Assembly: GCF_965363235.1 (NCBI RefSeq)
Contig: NC_134847.1
Span: 45,201,305 to 45,265,304 of the forward strand
Direction: 5' to 3'
Source of the DNA: Mytilus galloprovincialis
Taxonomy: Eukaryota > Mollusca > Bivalvia > Mytilida > Mytilidae
Length of the DNA stretch: 64,000 bases
Made by a program: the position numbers and the translations under genes. Under the pieces are notes generated by a model, which was not told the origin of the DNA, did no database searches, and saw only the letters and a program-made list of their open reading frames with translations. Shown in pieces: positions 45,656 through 57,937 of the stretch; the first letter of the stretch is position 1; every line of letters begins with the position of its first letter.

Positions 45656-46670
45656 GACGTTAAATTAGAAAGAATTTCTAAAGAAAACTGTCCAAATTTA
45701 CCGTAAGGCTCTAACTCTAAATTGATGAAATATAAACCGTTATAACTTTGTCCTTTCCCAAGTTTAGATATTTCAGCTTTACACGGGAAACTCCGAACAA
45801 ACAAAAATACAACAAAAGGGACGATTTGTCTTTCCTTATTGTTAATTTTCCTTTTTATGACAAGCTCTAGTGTCACCATCTTATAGTGTGTATATATCTC
45901 AAATTATTAATTTCAGGGATTTCGTTACAAAAAAATAATTAAATTTTGAAATTCCTACACGGATACAAAGATTCGGTTTTGAAGTTTGGCTGTACCTGTA
46001 GAAAACTTATTTCAAACAGGAAAGCACATCCTATTTTACGGAGTGTTGATTACCGAGCCCAGAAATAAAGATACGAACCCGGTTCACTTATCGATCCTTT
46101 AAATATACTTATTTAAGTAGGTTTAGAAATTCAACGCTGTATCTTTAACTCTTGTTTCTATTGGTATAGATATTGATTTTGTTATCAGTAAAATAAAACC
46201 TTACTAATATTATTGTTAGATACATATACTTATGCACGTTCATTGTTCTACATCCGGTTAATACATGTATTTTAGCATTGCACAATGTGATGTTTTGTCT
46301 GACTGCTAATGACGTTTTAACCTGAATCCCTTGTATCTAAGATGATTACTGATTGATACTTTAGTCTTAGATACAGGATTTTCTATTAGTTGCTATTGGT
46401 TTTGAACTAGCTGCCAATAACTGCGAGTACTCTCAGATCTGTACTTAATGCCCTTTTCCCCAAATTAGAGGCTAGTAGGGTGCCTGCAAACTTGTTAAAC
46501 TCCGCCACACGCCATTCCTAAGTTAAGAGCCGGAAATTCAATGGTTTTCGTTTGTTGTTGTTACATGTAGCGACATATTTGTTTTCTTTTCGTTCATTGT
46601 TTGTTCATAAATCAAGCCGTTAGTATTCTTGTTTGAATTGTTTAACATTTGTCATTATTTTGGAGCCTTT
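45656..46670. other. Unassigned AT-rich stretch
   Basis: No gene. The part from about 46430 resembles PLE tails in style ('cctaagttaagagccgg', 'ttaaactccgcca') but is too diverged to place firmly. Confidence 0.35.
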
Positions 46671-46674
46671 TATA

Positions 46675-47105
46675 GCTGACTATGTGATAGGGGTTTTCCT
46701 CATTGTTCAATGAAGGCCGTACAGTGACTAATAGCTGTTAAAACTTCTGTGTCATTTGGTCTCTGGTGGAGAGTTGTTTGATTTCCAATCAACCGATGTC
46801 TTCTTATTTGTTTCGTTCTGGTTACTTCTCCCTTTTTTAAGAGCGCCTGTTCATCATCTTCTTTGTTGATGGAATAGCGTTGCTCAACTTTTCGTATCCT
46901 ATGATGTGTTTTGTTATATTGTGTTTGTCTTATTTTTTTTTTTTTTTTTGTAAAGGTGTTTTTATAAAAATAAAAAAAAAAGAAGATGTGGTTTGATGCA
47001 AATGAGACAACTCTCCACAAAAGACCAAAAAGACACACAAATTAATAACTATAGGTCACCGTACGGCCTTCAACAATGAGCAAAGCCCATACCACATAGT
47101 CACTA
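46675..47105. repeat. Inverted pair of 'agacaactctccac' repeats
   Basis: 46675-46810 carries the repeat in one orientation ('cattgttcaatgaaggccgt', 'tggtggagagttgttt'). 46980-47105 carries it in the other ('agacaactctccacaaaaga', 'cgtacggccttcaacaatga'). Poly-T and poly-A runs lie between, so the transcript or single strand could fold back. Single copies occur at 61505-61640 and 61830-61950. Confidence 0.7.
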
Positions 47106-47880
47106 TGCCTGCTTTCGTCTAACGTTTTAAATCATCCTTTTTTTTATATTTGACGACTTGTCTTTTATTAAGTTTGTGTCATACATTATGTCTTTTCAAT
47201 TGGAAATATACCAACTGTAGGGACAATGAAAAAACATATGGAAGACCGACTGGCAACACCATGGCCAAAATAAAGAAAAACAAAAAAACAAGTTCATAAA
47301 AACAACACTGAAAATTAAAGATTGATCAACATTAACCCCGCAAAATCCAGAAATGAAATCAGGTATTTCGGAACGATAAGCAGTGTTTCACCAGTGACAC
47401 CGACGTCCCTGATAAATTCAAGTCCCCTGATGAGTCGCTTTCGTTCATTAGGGCGATGGTAGTTAACTTTCATATAAAACGATTAAGAATGGACAATTCA
47501 AGGTGGCCAACAATAAAGTAAGAAATTCCATGAAAATAGCCAAGTGTGTCGCCATGGTAAGTATCTCATGCTTTGCTAATGTGCTTTGTATATATTCATT
47601 TTTGTGTTAATCTATGATACATATGACGTGGCTATGTACTTATACATCCCGTCATTGTGTTATTGTACTATGGTACATTTTTGTATTCTTGTCTTTCGTT
47701 TTTGTCTTTCGCTAATGTGTTTTGTCTATATGCCTTTTTGTACTTCTTTGTTACATATTTGTTTGTTTTTCATAGTGATTAAGATCATAACACAAGGTTG
47801 ACTGCTGTACCCCCTATATTTGTCATGTTTGCCTGTTGTGTCTGTTTGCTTTGTTCACACGTCGATGCCAAGATAATGGA
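47105..47880. other. Unassigned stretch
   Basis: Contains repeat-like words but no second copy in the window and no supported gene. Confidence 0.3.
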
Positions 47881-48092
47881 ATTTGATGCAATTGTCATAT
47901 AAGTGAGAGGTTTGGCTAGCTGTAAAACCAGGGTTAATCCACCATTATATACATAGAAAATGCCTGTACAAAGTCAGTATTATGACAGTTGTTATCCATT
48001 CGTTTGGTGTGTTTGAGCTTTTAATTTTGCCATTTAATTAGAGACTTTCCGTTTTGAATTTTCCTCAAAGTTCAACATTTTTGTGATTTTAT
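47880..48092 (+). repeat. Dispersed repeat ('gactttccgttttgaatttt' family)
   Basis: Plus-strand copy of the family at 28430-28680. Its last 43 bases are repeated directly at 49275-49317 on the other side of the truncated CTTAAG element. Confidence 0.6.
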
Positions 48093-48100
48093 ATTTTTTT

Positions 48101-49275
48101 TATCACTTCCCTTTTACAACAAAAAAAGGGGGAGGATATATTGTTTTCCAGAAATTCATATACAAACTAGGGTATATTTCAAAAGTCCTACAATCTTTAC
48201 TAAAACAAATTATTACAGTAAGTATATTCTCCACATCTTAACGAACTTAGAAATATTTTCGAACCGCAATATATCTCTCTGAATATATAAGGTAATATGA
48301 AAAAATAATTTAAAACGAGTAAGGTATCACAAATACCTTATATAACCGACGAATTCCATGGGGACTTCTGACTGCCGTAACAGTGATTCCAAACAATCAA
48401 CCTAATTGTTTCATATCCCCCCCTTTTTATGAAAGAAATCCACCTCTGGGTAGGTCTTAAAACTTTTCGATTTTGTCCCGGTAAGTGAACAAAAAATTAG
48501 GGTATGCCCTACAATTTTAGAATAAAACTGAATTGAAAGTTCAAATGACGCACCACCCCCCACCCAACCCCATCCACCCAGCAAAACAGAAACCACCCCC
48601 ACACATATATAAAGTGTGGTTTTTCATGCTCTCTTTATTCCTTGATTCGGTTTTTAACTAACGGTTAAAATTGATACCGCGCGGTGTATTTTAATAATTA
48701 AAAAAAAAACCGTGCACGTACAAAGTAAACAAAAGAAAAAAAGTACCATGAATTACATGTGTGTAACACTCAGTACTTTTCGGTATACATAACATCGAGA
48801 TTAGGAAATAGTATATATAACTACACTACCCACTGTTATCTCTTGATTTGTTAATTATACGTGATTCGAAGAAAATAACGATGATCTTTAATATTTACTT
48901 ATTATTTAGCAATAAATAAACGAATAATTAGTTTATTACTGATATATATATTAATCAATCAAATTGTAGGTAACATAATAATGTTCTACCAAAAACGCAA
49001 ACTTTTGACTAATTTTTAACTATTTTTGAAAATTTAAGGTAGCTCTATAGGTACCTTACACTTAAGTGTTATCTTAGGCGTTTCCTTAGTATGAGGAGTT
49101 TTATGCATACCACTTAAGTTTTGTGGGCGTGACTTAAAACAACTAAGATTTTACTTAGGAAATACTTAGTTTAAGATTTTTTATGCATACCACTTAGATA
49201 AAAAGGGCGGAGTTTCCTTAACTTAAGTGTTTACTAAGGAAAATCTTAACTTAAGTAGCTTTATGCATACGGGCC
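48101..49275. mobile_element. Truncated copy of the CTTAAG-rich element
   Basis: 1.17 kb, near-identical to 50074-51242, differing by small indels in C and AT runs. It has the right terminus (gcatacgggcc) but lacks the left roughly 690 bases of the full copy. It is bracketed by a 43-bp direct repeat. No coding frame is shared with known proteins. Confidence 0.8.
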
Positions 49276-49386
49276 GTTTTGAATTTTCCTCAAAGTTCAA
49301 CATTTTTGTGATTTTATTTTTTGCATGCATCAGCCATCTTTGAATCCATAAAAGTTGAAATGACACAATCGGGTTTTTAAACTGCA

Positions 49387-51242
49387 GGGGCCGTATGCAT
49401 AAAACATCTTAACTTAAGTATTCCTTAAACTTAGATTTCACTAAGAATTTCCTTAGTTAAGTCAAATTCTTAAATGGTATGCATAAACTTACTTAAGTAT
49501 TCACTTAACTAAGGAATACTTAAATCGGAACCTTTCTCTAGTTACCGTATGATAAATATTAGCTCATCACATGTACTCATCCGTGTAAAAGTTTGTTATG
49601 ATTATTTTAATTTATTGATCAATGCATGCTTTTATTTTAAAGAGCTGGGGTTAAATTGATATAGGCATGTAAAACAATTCAATAGAACGTAACATAGTTT
49701 AATGATGAACAATTGGCGCATATAAGACAACGCTTTTTATGGTTGATGCTTTGACGGATGAGCATTGGTAATCCAAAGCTTTCCTCTACTTAATCTTTAA
49801 TTATCTTTCATGGGTGTAATATTTTCTGGAGACAACAATATGTTTTAAACTCTAACAAAACATGATCAAGGTTAAATCAGTGGCGTAGCACAAGACTGAG
49901 TACAGCATTGTAAGCATGCATGTGCTAACAAATAATTTACAAAACACTTTTTTTCAATAAAATGTTCACTTATCGTTGAGCTTATTATGCGCTGCCATCT
50001 CCCTGTCCAGAACCCTTGCCTACATTTGCTTATAGTTTAAAAAAAATCTATTTTGATGTGAAATTAACATTTTTATCACTTCCCTTTTACAACAAAAAAA
50101 GGGGGAGGGTAGATTGTTTTCCAGAAATCCATATACAAACTAGGGTATATTTCAAAAGTCCTACAATCTTTACTAAAACAAATTATTACAGTAAGTATAT
50201 TCTCCACATCTTAACGAACTTAGAAATATTTTCGAACCGCAATATATCTCTCTGAATATATAAGGTAATATGAAAAAATAATTTAAAACGAGTAAGGTAT
50301 CACAAATACCTTATATAACCGACGAATTCCATGGGGACTTCTGACTGCCGTAACAGTGATTCCAAACAATCAACCTAATTGTTTCATATCCCCCCCCCCA
50401 CCCTTTTATGAAAGAAATCCACCTCTGGGTAGGTCTTAAAACTTTTCGATTTTGTCCCGGTAAGTGAACAAAAAATTAGGGTATGCCCTACATCTTTAGA
50501 ATAAAACTGAATTGAAAGTTCAAATGACGCACCACCCCCCAACCCAACCCCATCCCCCCCCGGCAAAACAGAAACCACCCCCACACATATATAAAGTGTG
50601 TTTTTTCATGCTCTCTTCATTCCTTGATTCGGTTTTTAATTGATACCGCGCGGTGTATTTTAATAATTAAAAAAAAAACCGTGCACGTGCAAAGTAAACA
50701 AAAGAAAAAAAGTACCATGAATTACATGTGTGTAACACTCAGTACTTTTCGGTATACATAACATCGAGATTAGGAAATAGTATATATAACTACCCACTGT
50801 TATCTCTTGATTTGTTGATTATACGTGATTCGAAGAAAATAACGATGATCTTTAATATTTACTTATTATTTAGCAATAAATAAACGAATAATTAGTTTAT
50901 TACTGATATATATATATTAATCAATCCAATTGTAGGTAACATAATAATGTTCTACCAAAAACGCAAACTTTCGACTAATTTTTAACTATTTTTGAAAATT
51001 TAAGGTAGCTCTATAGGTACCTTAGACTTAAGTGTTATCTTAGGCGTTTCCTTAGTATAAGGAGTTTTATGCATACCACTTAAGTTTTGTGGGCGTGACT
51101 TAAAACAACTAAGATTTTACTTAGGAAATACTTAGTTTAAGATTTTTTATGCATACCACTTAGATAAAAAGGGCGGAGTTTCCTTAACTTAAGTGTTTAC
51201 TAAGGAAAATCTTAACTTAAATAGCTTTATGCATACGGGCCC
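49387..51242. mobile_element. 1.86-kb TIR element packed with CTTAAG boxes
   Basis: The ends 'ggggccgtatgcataaa' and the inverse 'tttatgcatacgggccc' form TIRs. Inside both ends lie many CTTAAG-centred words (cttaacttaagta, actaaggaaa) and repeated 'ttttatgcatacca' blocks that echo the terminus. No transposase frame is present. A truncated near-identical sister lies 2 kb to the left. No clear target duplication can be read. Confidence 0.75.
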
Positions 51243-53450
51243 AGATCATACGACAAACCTGGTCGTAAGTGAGTTTGTCATTTATCAATATCGAGGAAAG
51301 AAATGTATATGGGAGATAACTCTAATCGTCCCCACTATAATAAAGAAAAATACATTTAATATTGGATGATTCCTGTTATATCTGTTTTCAGTCCCATTCT
51401 TTTACAGGAACATACCTTTCAATTTTCAGTGCCAATTTTCACTCAAGATTTCGATCAGGATCAAGCAAAGGGATTGAAATACGGAAGTCAAGTTTTTGGA
51501 TTAAAGACATAAAGCTATTTTGAATATATGAACTTCAACACGTAATTCATTTTTTTTAATTGATTGTTTTCTGTTAAATAAAAAATATTTGCAATGTGAC
51601 ACCACAGGACAGCATGCATTCAGAATAGTAGTTTAAAGGATTCTTACGCTGTAACACAGAAAATATTGGAACATAAAATGAATGAGCATAATATCACATA
51701 AAAGAACAAAAGGAATTAAGTTGAAAGGCTAAAGATGTGATTATACTTCCAGTGCGGTAGCGATTCTACTAGCGACGAAATCGATGCGACGCGATACATT
51801 TCATTCATGCGAAATCGCTCTATTTTGACATATTTTAAATAGCTTGCGAAGGCCTGCTATTGCTCTAGGGACGAGGTTTTTCGCCATCGATGTCGCGCCA
51901 CTCATCACATCTGTGTCGCATACGGAGTAAAAACTCATCTTAACATTAAGGCTACAATTTGCAAAAAATTAACAAAACCAATGAAAATTTGTAAATAAGC
52001 ACATATCTACACAAACATTTTCTGAATTGTTCAAAAAAGTTAATTGAAATATATACCTCACTATTAAACAGCAAGGGTGGAACCCAGATTTAAGATTGGA
52101 AATACGCGGCTTTATAAATTTTGGACGTTTCACTTGCAGATAAAGGATATATTTCCTCTTTTAGAGGAAAGGTGTGCGCGCCCGCTGTCCTCCTTTCATA
52201 TCCTCCCCTGGACTGGAATATGTTTCATCATTGGTTTGGGTTCATTTTTATAAATATTTTTATTACATAAGAAATTATTAGGAAGAGTTTGTGACCGGGT
52301 TTAATGTAAACAATATTTTATTGTAAAATATATTAACATAAACCATTACAATATGACAGTTTTGTTATGATTGGAAAACAAGTGAATTTACTTTTACCAA
52401 TTTCTTTCCTGTATGATTTGATTTAAATGGATGGTGTCATAAAAAAAGATTTTTACTAAACTTAGTAACACTTGTTGATCAAATTCACTACTGTACGATA
52501 CATTGCTATCATATCGTTCGGGTACTATGAATACGAGATACTTGTATACGGCAATGTGTTTACTAAGTTTAGTAAAAATCTTTTCATAGTTTCAAACCTG
52601 GTCTCTTTTGGAAGAAGTTGTAGACATGTTAACTTAATAGCCCCAGAAAATATAGGTGCTGCCTCATAATCAATGTATTCCATTTGATCTGTCAAATATT
52701 CTAGATAATATCGGACGGCAGACTCTAAAAAAGACCGAAATATGAGAATTACATGACTTCAAGCGTTTTCTGTCCGCTCTGAACTTATGCATTCGTTACA
52801 TATTCAGACAGACATTTTTTTGTTAAAGTGCCATCAATTTGTATTTTCCAGCTGCTACCGCATGAAAAACTTAATCCAAATTGTGTATGTGCATGACTCG
52901 ACAGTTTTTATATTACTATACATAATTAATGACAGATGATGATCCGGGTCTTTTTCTAGATATAATCATTGACTCCGTTTTTTCGTGTTCAATTTCACTA
53001 ACCATTTATCTGTCCAATTTCAAATTAAATGCAGATCTAAGTGTTTAAAGTGATGGAAGTATTTTCAAAGATTAGTACTAGTACATGTGTGTCATCATGA
53101 AACAATGTAAGTCATTGGTGGTTAATTATGCACTACAAAATTCTAAAGGGCATGCATGCGTGCAATACCTCATACGAAATCATCGGGCTGGTATATCACA
53201 CAGGTCGCAGAGCGTAGCGAGACGCAAATCATACAATAATAGTGCAATTTCGCATCTTTCTTATGCAAATTTCATGTTTTTTTTTCACTCATTAGCCAAT
53301 AAAAAACGGCTTTGTCGTATAGCTCACAAGCAGCTCGTTTTTAAAAACACATAAAGTCTGTGATAATTAATATAAAAAAAACGATTATACAATCAAACAC
53401 TGCACTAGATTAAATATAATTAAAGAAAAGGAACATATGAAAAGAAGATT
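51243..53450. other. Unassigned stretch with a small hairpin
   Basis: No gene recognised. A pyrimidine-rich and somewhat GC-richer patch lies at 51750-51910 and 52150-52210. The inverted repeat 52444-52584 is listed separately. Confidence 0.35.
52444..52584. repeat. Small inverted repeat, about 28-bp arms
   Basis: 'gatttttactaaacttagta' and its inverse 'tactaagtttagtaaaaatc' stand about 85 bases apart. A short MITE flanked by CAT on both sides is the simplest reading. A hairpin RNA is possible but unsupported. Confidence 0.65.
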
Positions 53451-53452
53451 GC

Positions 53453-53790
53453 TTCTGTGTGATTCGACAGGATGTCAAACATGACGGCAATCGTGGCATC
53501 TTCTGTGTGATTCGACAGGATGTCAAACATGACGGCAATCGTGGCATCTTCTGTGTGATTCGACAGGATGTCAAACATGATGGCAATCGTGGCATCTTCT
53601 GTGTGATTCGACAGGATGTCAAACATATGACGGCAATCGTGGCATCTTCTGTGTGATTCGACAGGATGTCAAACATGACGGCAATCGTGGCATCTTCTGT
53701 GTGATTCGACAGGATGTCAAACATATGACGGCAATCGTGGCATCTTCTGTGTGATTCGACAGGATGTCAAACATGACAGTAATCGTGTCA
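53453..53790. repeat. 48-bp minisatellite, seven units
   Basis: Unit 'ttctgtgtgattcgacagg' plus 'atgtcaaacatgacggcaat' and 'cgtggcatc' begins at about 53453 and recurs every 48 bp (50 bp in units with 'acatatgacgg'). Because 48 is a multiple of three, frames stay open on both strands. None has a plausible start, end or composition for a gene. Confidence 0.9.
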
Positions 53791-54187
53791 TACATATAGA
53801 ATATAATAGAAAGAGACAGGTATAACACTTTATATATATATACAAAGCCTTTGACGATGAACAACACTTAAAAACTAGTTGTAAAGCATAAATGATCATC
53901 GGAGAGGAAGATATTTCTCAAGGAGATCAACAGTTTTTGTCATAGTTTATTTTTAGATCTCTCAAATGAGACAAAATTAGTTTGGTTATTTACTAGAATA
54001 CGGAAAATGTGCCTGTCCTAAAAACGTTTCTATGATCAGGTTTTATAAAGGTTACTTTTGAAACGAAAGGGGTAGGAGAGAAATAGCGAGAACGACGTGA
54101 CGCACCGGTTCGCTGCGCTCTCGATCTACGAGTAGCGGCGGGTTAATGTATGTTGCCATGCTAACTGTTTTGTAAATATGCTTTATG

Positions 54188-55249
54188 TACGGGGCGCCGA
54201 ATGGAACTCTTGTGATTTTGTACTCGAAATTTAATTTTGTACGGACAAAAGTGAGTTTTGTTCAACAAAAATGAGTTCAGTTTAACAAAATTTGTAGCAT
54301 ACTACAAATTTAAAATTTTGTCATACAAAATTATCTTTCAGTGGACAAAAGTTACTTTTGTCATGACAAAATTCATTTTTGTAACACAGACTTTACTTTT
54401 GTTACCTAATTTGAAAATTGGGCGACAAAAGTCAATTTTGTATGCAAATTTGTTAAGTTTGGATTCTGTGAACTAATTTGCATACAAAATCAACTTTTGT
54501 GACACAAAATTGACATTTGTGAGACAAAATTGACTTTTGTGAGACAAAATTGACTTTTGTGAGACAAAATTGAATTTTGTTTCACAAAATTGAATTTTGT
54601 CTCACATGAATTTTGTCTCACAAAATTGAGTTTTGTCTCACAAAAGTCAATTTTGTCTCACAAATGTCAGACAAAATTGAATTTTGTCGTCACAAAATTG
54701 AATTCTGTCGTCACAAAATTGACTTTTGTGAGACAAAATTCAATTTTGTCAATTTTGTCTCACAAAAGTCGATTTTGTATGCAAATTAGTTCACAGAATC
54801 CAAACTAAACAAATGCATACAAAATTGACTTTTGTCTCACAAAATTGAATTTTGTCTCACAAAAGTCAATTTTGTATGCAAATTAGTTCACAGAATCCAA
54901 ACTAAACAAATTTGAATACAAAATTGACTTTTTTCTCACAAAATTGAATTTTGTCTCGCAAAATTGAATTTTGTCTCACAAAAGTCAATTTTGTCTCACA
55001 CAATTGACTTTTGTGTTTTAATTTTCATATCAGGTAACAAAAGTCAATTTTGTATGCAAATAAGTTTATATTTGCATACCTTTTTGACAAAATTGACTTT
55101 TGTCATGACAAAAATGAATTTTGTCATCACAAAATTGAAGTTCTCATAAAACAAGTCTGTATCACATAGTTTTATAAGACAAAAATGATTTTGTTATGAC
55201 AGAATTGAATTTTGTACAAAACCACAAGAGTCCCATTCGGCGCCCCGTA
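54188..55249. mobile_element. 1.06-kb TIR element built from ACAAAA/TTTTGT boxes
   Basis: Ends 'tacggggcgccgaatgg' and its inverse 'ccattcggcgccccgta' extend as TIRs of about 36 bp with two differences. TTATG flanks both sides (54183-54187 and 55250-55254), a 5-bp target duplication. The interior is almost wholly alternating words of the type acaaaattgac / gtcaattttgt joined by 'tgagac' or 'gtctca', dozens in both orientations, plus larger inverted blocks ('gcaaattagttcacagaatc'). No gene is encoded; frames through it are repeat products. Confidence 0.9.
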
Positions 55250-55254
55250 TTATG

Positions 55255-57700
55255 AACTGTGAATATATATATGCTGGATAAAAAAATAAAGTATGTGAAC
55301 GTTCATGTAGCCAGTCTCGTATATGGATTTATAACAACTTTCCAGTATGGACCTTCTGTCATCTAAACCGGGCCTAAATTGTTTGTTTCCTTATTATCAG
55401 GTCTTACAAAAAATGAAGGAGATAAATTGATTTACTAATCCCTTTTGTTCTTCTTGACCTAAAGCTTTTCACACTTAGTAACAAACAAGAATTTGAGCTA
55501 TTAAAAATGACATATAGAATTTTGAATATTAATAAAAAAAAAAAAAAAGAAATAAAATATTTTCATTAATCAAATTTTAGAAAGATTTAAATTTCAAAGC
55601 TAAATTATGAGAAAATTATAAAAAAAACAACTTTGTTTACAAAATGTACAAATACACACTATGACAATTCTCCCTTGCTACCTTTGCTTTGGACCCCAAA
55701 GCTAAATTATGAAAAACAATTTCTTGCTGAAATTGTTATTTACTAAAAAAAACAACTTTATTTACAAAATATACAAATACACACTATGACAGAATTGTGT
55801 TATTAAATGTCTAGATGTTAGACGAACATAAATTAATACACGTTATGACGATGATTACTAGTATTGTAATGGTTACCGTTTTATGGTCCTGGTCCTCTCT
55901 GGAATTAAATGTACATGATTTTTTATTGAAAATTAAGAAATGTATGTAGTCCTATCATGTCTTTATCTATATGAACTTCAGTATAGGAAAAAGGGTTTTC
56001 AGTTACATTGTCATGATAGTTTTGTGTGTTTTACATGTATTGCTGCCCCTCAAGGGCCATTGATTGGAATAAAAGTAAATATTCTTTATTCTTATGGCTT
56101 TTTCAATATCACATATGTATCAACCAAACTATTATAATCCAAAGATCCCTACACGAGGGAGTATATAGGTTGAACGGGGGGGGGGGGGGGGGGGGGCTCT
56201 TCCTATATGAAGGCAATGAAGACCACCTAGGTAATATGTCAAAGGGTCAATAATTTTCATCTTTCGATTAGATTTTTGTATAATTGCTGTTTTAATCGTT
56301 TAAGATCAAGTCAAAATGTACTAACTTTTAATGATGTTATAACTGAGACCGAATATATAAATGGGTTATGATTTTGCCATGAATTACGTTTATGGGTTAG
56401 GGTTTCACAAGACTACAATATATGGATGGGGTGTTTTTTGAAATCCCATCTGCACATCTGTACTCCAAAACACATGTTGAGACAGCTCCCCCCCCCCACA
56501 CACACACACACACCCACACCCACCCCACCCCAGTGATTGGTTAGGGTTAATACGGTGTGAGATATTACTGCATCCTTTTTTACAGAAAAGGGACTGCTTA
56601 CCCCACTAATTTTATTTTTTGCATATCTTCACTTGTATTAAATCTAAGCATATGTGTATAGTTTGAGGTCTTTGGAGGTGGATTATAATTTTTTCAAGCA
56701 AATTTAAATACATCATTTTTATCTCTTTTTTTTTATCATATTGAAAGCATTTTTTTAGATTTCAAATACAATATTTTTAATATGAAGGCAACACACGTAG
56801 TTGAAAAAGTTTTTGTAACAATTTCTTGCTGACAAAATTATCAGAAATCACTAAATAATGCTAATATTTAGGTTTTTGCCATTACATGAAAAAACACGGA
56901 ATTTTATCAAATAATACCAAATTTAAATGGTTTCCATGGTAACTAGAAGAAGAAAATTGAAAAAAAAATTGTTGTTTTCTCTTATTAGTTAAAAAGGAAC
57001 AAATTGATTGCATTTTTAATATAATGTATGTCCATGCGTGGCCATGTATTTTTGGTCCTTACAGAGAACTGGTGTTAAAAAGGCCATATCAAATGCACTT
57101 TACTGATACATGAACCTCAAGAACAACAAACCCTCTGTGAAAAAACCCTGATGTATGTGTATTTTTTACTAGACATGACGAAACATATTAGACTTAAGGG
57201 TTCCGAGTCAGCTTAATAAGCAATGCAACTGAGAGTGATATCGATATCATCACGGATGGCTAATATAGTACAATAACAAATTATTTTTTTTATATAATTT
57301 ACATATATGATTGTTGAACTTATTGCTGTCATGAGTTGATCCAGTCATTTTCAAAATGGGGTCCCAACCCAGGATAAAAGGGGTGTGTGTCCATCCATAT
57401 CTCTCAATTCAAATGCAACCCGGAACCCTCCCTGGATCCACCATTGACTGCTACCGTTTGCCCTTTTGTAGTATCAACTGTTTTATATAAAGATCGATTG
57501 AAAGGACTGATCAGGCTGAAATAAAGTTTTCATCGGACGTTTTTAAGATCTGCGGCTAATGTCTGACAAGACTTTAACATATTAAAGTCGTATATAGAGA
57601 TAAATAATACATACATTATATATCTCTGGTATATGTCATTTAATTGTGGGAACAGTATATATAAGCAGAGACATATAATACATGTATTATATGTCTCTGA
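55255..57700. other. AT-rich stretch with homopolymer and CA tracts
   Basis: A direct duplication of about 110 bp occurs near 55590-55800 ('gctaaattatgaaaa', 'acaaatacacactatgaca'). A poly-G run of about 22 lies near 56167-56188, and a C then (CA)n tract near 56488-56530. A MITE-like repeat at 57345-57448 matches 1846-1985. No gene. Confidence 0.45.
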
Positions 57701-57704
57701 TATA

Positions 57705-57848
57705 TAAGTCTACAGTGCAGGCGTTTTGGTGTCACGCTATATCTCAGTAGCATGGGTTCGAATCCTGGCGAGGGAAGAACAAAAAACTTGCGAAAGCAAA
57801 TTTACAGATCTAACATTTTTGAGTTGATGTTTAGACGAGTTGTATATA
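57705..57848 (+). mobile_element. tRNA-derived SINE (partial)
   Basis: It has a perfect-looking RNA polymerase III B box, GGGTTCGAATCC, at about 57753. This is followed by 'gcgagggaagaac', 'gcgaaagcaaatttacagat', and the tail 'ttgatgtttagacgagttgt'. The head upstream of the B box is only partly preserved. The tail is shared with both arms of 43861-44106. It abuts the non-LTR element that follows. Confidence 0.7.
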
Positions 57849-57937
57849 ATATATCTTCCTGTTCTTACTATACAACGGGCCGTATATATACAAATCCTTA
57901 CAGGATCTTATAGGGGCCTCGTGTTATGCACTTTACA

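Noticed and set aside
47430-47460. Third hammerhead core ('cctgatgagtcgctttcgtt')
   Set aside because: There is no stem II hairpin followed by GAAA; only the CTGATGA word is shared.
48101-51242. Two near-identical 1.17-kb direct copies taken as long terminal repeats of a retrovirus-like element
   Set aside because: The 0.8-kb interior has no gag, pol or primer site, and the right copy extends leftwards to a TIR of its own. They are two copies of a DNA element.
53453-53790. CRISPR-like array
   Set aside because: The whole 48-bp unit is repeated with no variable spacers, and the context is a eukaryotic genome.
54590-55149. Short frames translating to repeated 'FVSQKSILSHK'-like peptides
   Set aside because: They are translations of the ACAAAA/TTTTGT box array, in both strands and several frames.
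57745-57775. Functional tRNA gene
   Set aside because: Only the B-box half is convincing. No acceptor stem or anticodon arm can be folded and the sequence continues into a SINE tail.
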